This document shows positions 36,907-42,299 of a stretch of DNA of 42,299 nt, one piece after another. Every line of letters starts with the position of its first letter. Position 1 is the first letter of the stretch. The stretch covers positions 1 through 42,299 of the forward strand of contig JAAUSR010000044.1 of NCBI GenBank assembly GCA_012032555.1, written 5' to 3'. The notes under the pieces are model-generated. The model made no database searches. It was not told the origin of the DNA and worked only from the letters and a program-made list of their open reading frames with translations. The translations under genes were made by a program, and so were the position numbers. The stretch comes from Thioploca sp. GTDB lineage: Bacteria > Pseudomonadota > Gammaproteobacteria > Beggiatoales > Beggiatoaceae.

Positions 36907-38010
36907 ATGGTTCCTTTTCTCGATCTCAAAATACAGTACCAAAATATTAAAAATGAAATTGAGGAAGCCATTTCTAACGTACTTGAAAACACTCAATTTG
37001 TGTTAGGAACGGAAGTAGCCGCTTTTGAAACCGAATTTGCTGCTTATTGTCATGCCGATTATGGAATCGGCGTTAATTCCGGTACCAGCGCCTTGCACTT
37101 GGCTTTGTTAGCGGCAGGAGTGGGTCCCGGTGATGAAGTCATCACGATACCCTTTACCTTTGTAGCGACGGTAGCCGCTATTGATTACACTGGTGCTAAA
37201 CCCGTTTTTGTTGACATCGAACCGAATTCTTTTACGATAAATACCAACCAGATTGAGAAAGCCATTACCCAGCGAACTAAAGCGATTTTACCCGTACATT
37301 TGTATGGTCAACCGGCAGACCTAGATCCAATTTTAGAAATCGCTCAACACTACGGACTAACCTTAATTGAAGATGCCGCTCAAGCGCATGGAGCAGAATA
37401 TAAAGGACGCCGAGTAGGTAGTATTGGCGATCTCGGTTGTTTCAGTTTTTATCCTAGTAAAAATTTAGGCGCTTATGGAGAAGGTGGTATGGTAGTCACT
37501 CACCACGAAAAATATGCCCACGCCATAAAACTACTGCGAGATTGGGGACAAGAGCGAAAATATCATCATATTCTTAAAGGTTACAATTATCGGTTAGAAG
37601 AAATACAAGCGGCTATTTTACGAGTGAAACTTCGCTATTTAGAATCCTGGACCAAAGCACGACAATCTCATGCCCAGCAATATGACGAACAATTAATTAA
37701 TGCTCAGGTGCAAACACCCCAAATCATGCCTTATAGTCGCCACGTTTATCACATTTACGCAGTGCGTACCACCCAACGAACCGCTTTACAACAACAGTTA
37801 CAACAACAAGGAATACAAACCGGTATTCATTACCCAGTTCCAGTACATTTGATGCCCGCTTATGCCGATTTGGGGTACCAACTGGGGGATTTTCCTCAAT
37901 CTGAATTAGCAGCTAATGAAGTGTTATCGTTACCGATGTATGCAGAATTACTAATAGATCAAACTAAAAGTGTTACTCATGCCATTAACAGTTTTATAGG
38001 CAAAGAGTAA
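36907..38010 (+). CDS. DegT/DnrJ-family sugar aminotransferase
   Basis: 367 residues of the PLP-dependent DegT/DnrJ/EryC1/StrS family. The N-terminal VPFLDLKIQY, NSGTSALHLAL near 58, the IEDAAQAHGA strand near 156, and FYPSKNLGAYGEGG with the PLP-binding Lys near 186 are the family marks. These enzymes aminate keto-sugars for O-antigen, capsule or surface glycan. The start at 36907 lies six bases behind yejF, so both may be in one transcript, yet no other sugar genes flank it. Its sugar substrate cannot be told. Confidence 0.9.
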   Translation: MVPFLDLKIQYQNIKNEIEEAISNVLENTQFVLGTEVAAFETEFAAYCHADYGIGVNSGTSALHLALLAAGVGPGDEVITIPFTFVATVAAIDYTGAKPVFVDIEPNSFTINTNQIEKAITQRTKAILPVHLYGQPADLDPILEIAQHYGLTLIEDAAQAHGAEYKGRRVGSIGDLGCFSFYPSKNLGAYGEGGMVVTHHEKYAHAIKLLRDWGQERKYHHILKGYNYRLEEIQAAILRVKLRYLESWTKARQSHAQQYDEQLINAQVQTPQIMPYSRHVYHIYAVRTTQRTALQQQLQQQGIQTGIHYPVPVHLMPAYADLGYQLGDFPQSELAANEVLSLPMYAELLIDQTKSVTHAINSFIGKE

Positions 38011-38098
38011 ATACCTTTATTCTTAAATACAATTAAGTATTAACTTAGCCTATTGAGTAAAATTGATTAGATTATCCAATCATTGTTGAGGTATATGT

Positions 38099-39079
38099 AT
38101 GCTACAACTACCTTTTTTTGATGAACTCCATTCAGCTAAAAATATCTTATTAGCCGGTGCCGGGGGTGGATTTGATATTTTTTGTGGCTTACCGCTTTAT
38201 TTTGCGCTGAACACGATAAATAAAAATGTTTACTTGGCCAACCTCTCATTTTCAATGTTACCACAACCACCGAAAGTAGCACCAGAAAACTGGCTGACTC
38301 CTGATTTACTTAAAGTTACCGCTGACTTGTTTGCCAATGATACTCGCTGGCTTTCAGCGATGTATTTCCCTGAGCTGCACTTGACTAAATGGTTTGCGGA
38401 ACAAGGTTGGAACGTACCGATTTATTGCTTTGAAAATACCGGGGTTAAACCATTAGTCACCAACTATGAAACTTTAGTTAAAACTTTAGATTTAGATACC
38501 GTGATTTTAGTGGATGGTGGTACGGATAGTTTAATGCGTGGCGATGAAGTGGGTTTAGGTACACCATTTGAGGATATTAGTAGCATTACCGCAGTACATC
38601 AATTAACAGTCAAACGCAAAATGTTAGTTTGTTTAGGATTTGGTGTTGATTACTTTCATGGCGTTTGTCATGCACAATTTTTAGAGGCAGTTGCCGAATT
38701 GATACGTTCTCAAGGTTATTTGGGCATGTTTTCTTTAATGCAAGAAATGCCAGAGGTACAGCTTTATCAATCGGCTTGTCAGGACATTTTTCAAAACATG
38801 TCAGAACGCTACACCAGTATTGTCTCCAGTTCGATACTTTCCGCATTAGCCGGTCATTATGGTGATTATCATGCTACTCGCCGCACAGCCTATAGTAGAT
38901 TATGGATAAATCCTTTAATGTCAGTGTATTGGTGTTTTAAGCTAGAGCAAGTTGCCAAGCGCATTTTGTATCTTGAAGAAATGAAGCCAACCGAAACCCA
39001 TCAAGAGGTTATCAAGGTTGTTAATCAATTTCGGAGTAAATGTCTAGGCATCAGAAAATGGGAAGCCATTTCAGTATAA
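38099..39079 (+). CDS. DUF1152-family protein
   Basis: 326 residues without signal peptide. The N-terminal AGAGGGFDIFCGLPLYFAL looks like a nucleotide-binding glycine loop, and LVDGGTDSLMRGDE with GLGTPFEDISS near 140-160 is the family centre. DUF1152 members occur scattered in bacteria and archaea, and their role is unknown. No catalytic residue can be named with certainty; the conserved Asp residues of DGGTDS could bind metal or phosphate. GAGG lies before the ATG at 38099. It is the last intact gene before the insertion-sequence cluster. Confidence 0.75.
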   Translation: MLQLPFFDELHSAKNILLAGAGGGFDIFCGLPLYFALNTINKNVYLANLSFSMLPQPPKVAPENWLTPDLLKVTADLFANDTRWLSAMYFPELHLTKWFAEQGWNVPIYCFENTGVKPLVTNYETLVKTLDLDTVILVDGGTDSLMRGDEVGLGTPFEDISSITAVHQLTVKRKMLVCLGFGVDYFHGVCHAQFLEAVAELIRSQGYLGMFSLMQEMPEVQLYQSACQDIFQNMSERYTSIVSSSILSALAGHYGDYHATRRTAYSRLWINPLMSVYWCFKLEQVAKRILYLEEMKPTETHQEVIKVVNQFRSKCLGIRKWEAISV

Positions 39080-39375
39080 AAACCATTGGTAGCGAGATAA
39101 AAAACACCCCCAAGTTGAAATCATCAAAGACATCGGCAGTGGACTTAACTTCAAGCGAAAAGGGCTGTTATCCCTTCTGGAATGAGCCATGCGGGGAGAT
39201 CGCCTCCAACTTGTACCCACCGAGATCGACTGGCGCGATTCGGACTGGAGCTTATCAAATATATCGTCGAAACCATGGTGGAGAACTCGTGGTTCTCAAC
39301 CAAACGACATACTCTCCTGAACAAGAACTTAGCAAAGACTTGCTCAATATCCTTCCCGTCTTCTCCGGCCGAATG
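39080..39375. other. Spacer between DUF1152 gene and transposon remnants
   Basis: About 300 bases with a visible rise in G+C from 39160. Open frames run through it (39040-39447 and 39182-39574), but their first parts match no family. It may be the left end of the TnpB-carrying element or a fragment of another one. Confidence 0.4.
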
Positions 39376-39574
39376 CACGGACTCAGAAATTATCAAAAGC
39401 AAATACATCAAGCTTTATCCCAGTCGAAAACAACGGGAGACCTTTAAATATGGGTTGAGTATCTTCCGTTACGTCTTCAATTGGACCATTGATTTTATCC
39501 ACTCGTGCCAAAATTGGACACCGAAGTGGATGGAAATTAAGAAATATGCGACACAGCCCGGTAGCCTAGCCTAG
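39376..39574 (+). pseudogene. TnpB N-terminal fragment, IS200/IS605 type
   Basis: In the frame ending at 39574 the last 65 residues include KYIKLYPSRKQRETF, then FRYVFNWTIDFI and a W-K-x-I-K-like end (WMEIKK). This is the start pattern of TnpB (OrfB), the RNA-guided nuclease of IS200/IS605 elements. It stops after about 50 recognisable residues, so the RuvC-like catalytic part is missing. The fragment ends where the next transposon remnant begins. No TnpA gene is present. Confidence 0.6.
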
Positions 39575-39597
39575 TAGGCAAAGGTATCTACACAAGT

Positions 39598-40255
39598 CTA
39601 CCCTGGCACCAGTTTAGCCAGTGCTGGTGAGGTTGTTCGTAGTTTGTCTCGGATATCGTATAACTCATCAAGGGTGTAGTCTTCGAGTACTTCTATCATA
39701 GAAAGCATTACCCATAAACCGGAAAATAATGCCGGCCAAGTGACGGGTTTGCTACGTTTCATTGGGCGGCCACTGAGTTTGATTAAAAATTCTTGTACTT
39801 CTTGTGCCTCCGGCAATTTTGAATGTGCAACTGGCCAAACGACAACACTGGCCATACTGGCTACCAACAAACGTTTGGCTAATGCCAAGCCGCTTTCCTG
39901 CTGCCAGCTTTCTAGGTGATGTCCAGCTTGTTTGAGCAATTTGAAAACAGATTCAATTTGCCAACGCCAGTAATACCATAGTGCAAGCGTTTTGGCCGGC
40001 ACCTGGTTGACGTTGCTCAGCCAGAGCCATTCTGCTAATACATGCCCGACATCATCCCTGATGCGACTAACGAGCAAGCGCAACGGTAATGCTTTGCCAT
40101 CAATAGGCGCAACCCGCTTGCCATCCACATATCTTTTGGGCTTGGCTAGACGTGTGACGGTCACGTTAGCTTCGGCAACGTATTGTGTGGCTTTCTTACC
40201 TGTGATTGTCACGGCAGAAGTCGCTTGAAAAATCAAGCCATCAGACACTTCTCCT
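39598..40255 (-). pseudogene. IS4-family transposase, C-terminal half
   Basis: The 216 visible residues include YYWRWQIESVFKLLK, the Y-x2-R-x3-E-x6-K signature of IS4 transposases with the third catalytic acid, and a C-terminal helical region to a TAG at 39598-39600. The N-terminal half with the first two Asp residues is missing. The loss begins at about 40256, where the ISAs1-type element starts, so the later insertion probably split or removed it. The missing half is not found at the other side of that element. Confidence 0.75.
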
Positions 40256-40274
40256 CAGGGCCACCTCATTTGGA

Positions 40275-40308
40275 ATGGATGGGTTGTAATAATGGATGGG
40301 TTGTAATA
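40275..40308. repeat. 17-base tandem duplication
   Basis: Two exact copies of a 17-base unit (40275-40291 and 40292-40308, beginning ATGGATGGG) lie near the left end of the ISAs1 element. As 17 is not a multiple of three, the duplication shifts the frame, and the transposase reading then runs on past the element to 40241. Confidence 0.7.
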
Positions 40309-40309
40309 A

Positions 40310-41409
40310 AGATAATAAGAAGTCATTGTTCCATCCGGCACGTTTCCGTTTGCCCTTGAGAGAACCTTTAGATTTATCCGGTTTTAGTAACGTCATTGCC
40401 ATTTTTCTAAGTAGTGAAAAATTCACGGCGGCATTAGGCGTGTGAATTAATGAAGCATCTTCAGAAAAACTCACATCTAGCACCCAATGCCGATTATTTT
40501 CAATCTGCCAGTGAGCTCGTCCCATTTCCAATAACTCTTTCGCCGAGCGTGATAAACTACTCAGGTAATAGCGAGTTTCCTCACTGATACGTCCTTCAAG
40601 CAAATGCTCAGTATGGGAATGAATTTTTATTAATGAACTTAGACCTTTCCAGTCTTCACGTCCCTGGAGTCGATATCGGTTACCACCTGACAGCAACGTG
40701 TCTCGAGACGACTGTGTCCCTTATCAAGAGCTTCGTAGTAATCGATACCGGATACGGAGGGATTTTTTGATGAACTTAGATAGTCAAAATAATCAGCCAC
40801 ATCTTGATGTAGTGTACCGTGATTGCCTTTCAGTGCCAGCAAATAATCTGCTTGTTGCTCAATAATTGGTGCGGCAATTTCTTTTTGAGTTCCCATCGCA
40901 TCAATGGGAATCACGGCCCCTTTCACTTCCAATAACTTGAGTAGTTCGGGGATAGCCGTGATTTCATTAGATTTAGCAGCCGTTTTGACTGGTCCTAAAA
41001 CCAACTGATGTCGGCATGACCACGCACTGACTTGATGAATAACATTTTCTTGAGAAGCTCGAAATGCCCCTCGTAAGCGTTTGCCATCTATGGGAATGAT
41101 ATCACCAGCGACACTAGTAATAAGTGTTGGTATCCAATCTCGAAACGCTTGCTCAAAACGGGTTGGCTCTAGTCGTGTAAATACTCACCGGTAGGTATCA
41201 TCAGAAGGAACACCATGGGGCAATTCTAACAGATGCTTGAGCCAGTCAAATTTAGACTGGCCATATAACTCAATATCGTTCCAACTCTCGGCACCACAGA
41301 TAACTGCACAACAAGCAATAAACAAGATATCCCCTAATTGATGACAATGGTTGTTTCGGCGTGGGTCTTCGATACTTTCAAAACCGGATAATGGGCGGGT
41401 GGTTGGCAT
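40310..41409 (-). pseudogene. ISAs1-family transposase with stop and frameshift
   Basis: Start at 41409 with SGFESIEDPRRNNH, typical of ISAs1. An in-frame TGA at 41185-41187 interrupts SDDTYR and VFTRLEP, where Arg is expected (CGA to TGA). Reading continues in frame with IPIDGKRLRGAF and PIDAMGTQKEIA, the first two catalytic Asp residues. Near 40675 the frame shifts once, after which AHWQIENNRHWVLD carries the catalytic Glu. The sum is about 366 codons, the full family length, so the gene is damaged but not truncated. Confidence 0.8.
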
Positions 41410-41439
41410 GACTTCTCTCTCAATTCAATGGAGATATGA

Positions 41440-41455
41440 GCCTTTTGCAAAAGGC
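41440..41455. repeat. Perfect 16-base palindrome
   Basis: GCCTTTTGCAAAAGGC reads the same on both strands. It lies 31 bases upstream of the ISAs1 transposase start and may be part of the element's end or a transposase binding site. Confidence 0.6.
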
Positions 41456-41529
41456 CCAGAATAGGTCTGGTAAAAAACTACCCCCCCATTCCCGCTAAAA
41501 AAACGAAAAATTGAGCGTTTTTAACGATA

Positions 41530-41556
41530 ACGGTTTGAGCACAGCGCTCAAACCGT
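41530..41556. repeat. 11-bp perfect hairpin between two insertion sequences
   Basis: ACGGTTTGAGC (41530-41540) pairs with GCTCAAACCGT (41546-41556) around ACAGC. Six A residues follow on the plus strand; on the minus strand no T-run follows, so it is not a usual terminator. It may be a subterminal repeat of one of the flanking elements. Confidence 0.55.
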
Positions 41557-41638
41557 AAAAAATTCTACTTATCAAGGCATAACTTGCCCTACCCTATCTC
41601 AACGGCTCACTCGTGCTTTTGAGGCGTATGGGTTGGTC

Positions 41639-42299
41639 TTAGGTGAGCCGGCGCAACAGTTGTTCAGCGGCGCTGCTCAAGATGCCAAACAGCCGATGTG
41701 CATAAACTTTGTCGGGCCCACGTACTCGTACGGTGTGACCGCCCCGGTTATCTTTCAAATGGCTGTTTGGACGCTCCGCGCCGTTGCGTTCTTTCTAGCG
41801 TGGTGCATCGTGCGGCGCAAACTCAATCTTTTCGCCGTTACGTCGGTGGTGTTCAATTAGCGGAACATGCCCCGCTTGGCGGGATTCATCGCGGCTAATC
41901 GTGCTGCCATAGGCGCGGTCCGCCAAATCGTATAACGAGGTGACGCGCGGCGGTGCAATCTTCATCAACGGCAATATCGCGCCACTGTCGTGCATCGCGG
42001 CTGAACTGAGCAGCGCCGCCACCGGAATATCGCCGTCCGCCGTGGCTATATGTAGCTTGTAGCCGCGCCAGGTTTCTGGGTGACCGGTGCTGTTGTTCTG
42101 GCAGCCGCTATCACAGTCTTTCGGCATCTCATTGAGCATCTCGTCTCATGATTGATGTTGCTGCTGTTCTAACACCGTCGGTGCTTTTGCCGGGCGCGCT
42201 TCGCCTTTACGCGGACGGCCTCGCGCTTGGGCTGTTCTGCCTCGGACGATTTCGCAACGGCTTTTTCCCGCGCTGCTATTGCCGTGCCGTCGTATTTTA
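41639..42299 (-). pseudogene. GC-rich DDE transposase remnant (runs off the window)
   Basis: The minus strand reads YDGTAIAAREK at the right edge, then GRPRKGEARPAKAP in another frame, then CDSGCQNNSTGH and WRGYKLHIATADGDIP, an IS4/IS5-superfamily DDE transposase pattern with LYDLADRAYGS. Reading continues through AERP-like NSHLKDNRGGHTVRVRG to a TAA at 41639. An in-frame TAG at 41795-41797 replaces an aromatic codon, a TGA lies near 42150, and at least one frameshift lies near 42240. The stretch is far richer in G+C than the rest of the window, which suggests recent arrival from another genome. Its start is outside the window. Confidence 0.75.

Larger units (their letters stand above)
40256..41455. 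mobile_element. ISAs1-family insertion sequence, inactive
   Basis: The left end probably begins at 40256 with CAGGGCCACCTC, just where the IS4 remnant is cut. The right end is less certain; a 16-base palindrome at 41440-41455 next to CAGA may mark it. Clear matched terminal repeats could not be found. The single transposase inside is broken. Confidence 0.5.

Noticed and set aside
39040-39447. A 135-residue gene bridging the DUF1152 end and the TnpB fragment.
   Set aside because: It overlaps the DUF1152 gene in another frame, and the recognisable TnpB sequence lies in the 39182-39574 frame, so this one is a shadow.

Overview
The window looks like chromosomal DNA from an AT-rich gammaproteobacterium, most likely a large sulfur bacterium of the Thiotrichales (Beggiatoa/Thioploca/Thiomargarita type). 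This is inference from gene content: Coq7, LpxL, HslR, RlmH, Maf and a holB-pilZ-tatD run are ordinary gammaproteobacterial genes. They sit beside pentapeptide-repeat proteins, DUF4389 and DUF1152 proteins, a serpin, glycine-rich secreted proteins and palindromic spacer repeats. No rRNA, tRNA or CRISPR array was seen.

Layout. 1-74 is the Gly/Met/Tyr-rich tail of a gene that enters from the left, with a terminator behind it. 681-5550 is a respiratory operon: an exported pentahaem cytochrome c, a Tat-exported molybdopterin oxidoreductase, a four-cluster ferredoxin subunit and a TorD-like chaperone. A hydrogenase-type maturation protease follows. 6251-13145 holds two pentapeptide-repeat proteins, a small lipoprotein, a two-gene hyfBC unit without a hydrogenase catalytic subunit, a DUF4389 membrane protein and a Gly/Trp/Pro-rich secreted protein. 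13237-18761 holds housekeeping genes (maf, rlmH, an M23 peptidase, a dienelactone-hydrolase-like protein, ispA), a deleted dehydrogenase remnant and a small cytochrome c. 18837-24599 is a minus-strand chemotaxis unit, transcribed cheY-cheA-cheW-mcp. 25198-28234 is a tightly packed holB-pilZ-tatD-pfkB operon. 28396-39079 holds a serpin, coq7, hslR, an OmpA-type protein with calcium-binding repeats, lpxL, a PAS-GGDEF-EAL protein, a YejF-type double ABC ATPase, a DegT aminotransferase and a DUF1152 protein. 39376-42299 is a cluster of broken insertion sequences.

Quality note. Five otherwise sound genes (the molybdoenzyme, mcp, cheA, coq7, lpxL) are each split in two, and in each case one added base restores both the frame and a family-typical length. 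Every break lies at a short A or T run. I read these as likely base-calling errors and annotate each as one gene. The insertion sequences also carry true in-frame stop codons and truncations and look genuinely decayed.

How the genes fit together. The left part points to periplasmic redox chemistry, probably on sulfur compounds, with electrons passing among a molybdenum site, iron-sulfur clusters and c-haems. The substrate cannot be read from the sequence. The chemotaxis unit, PilZ protein and cyclic-di-GMP protein suggest a motile, surface-gliding life. The serpin, OmpA and Big-1-like lipoprotein are exported envelope functions.
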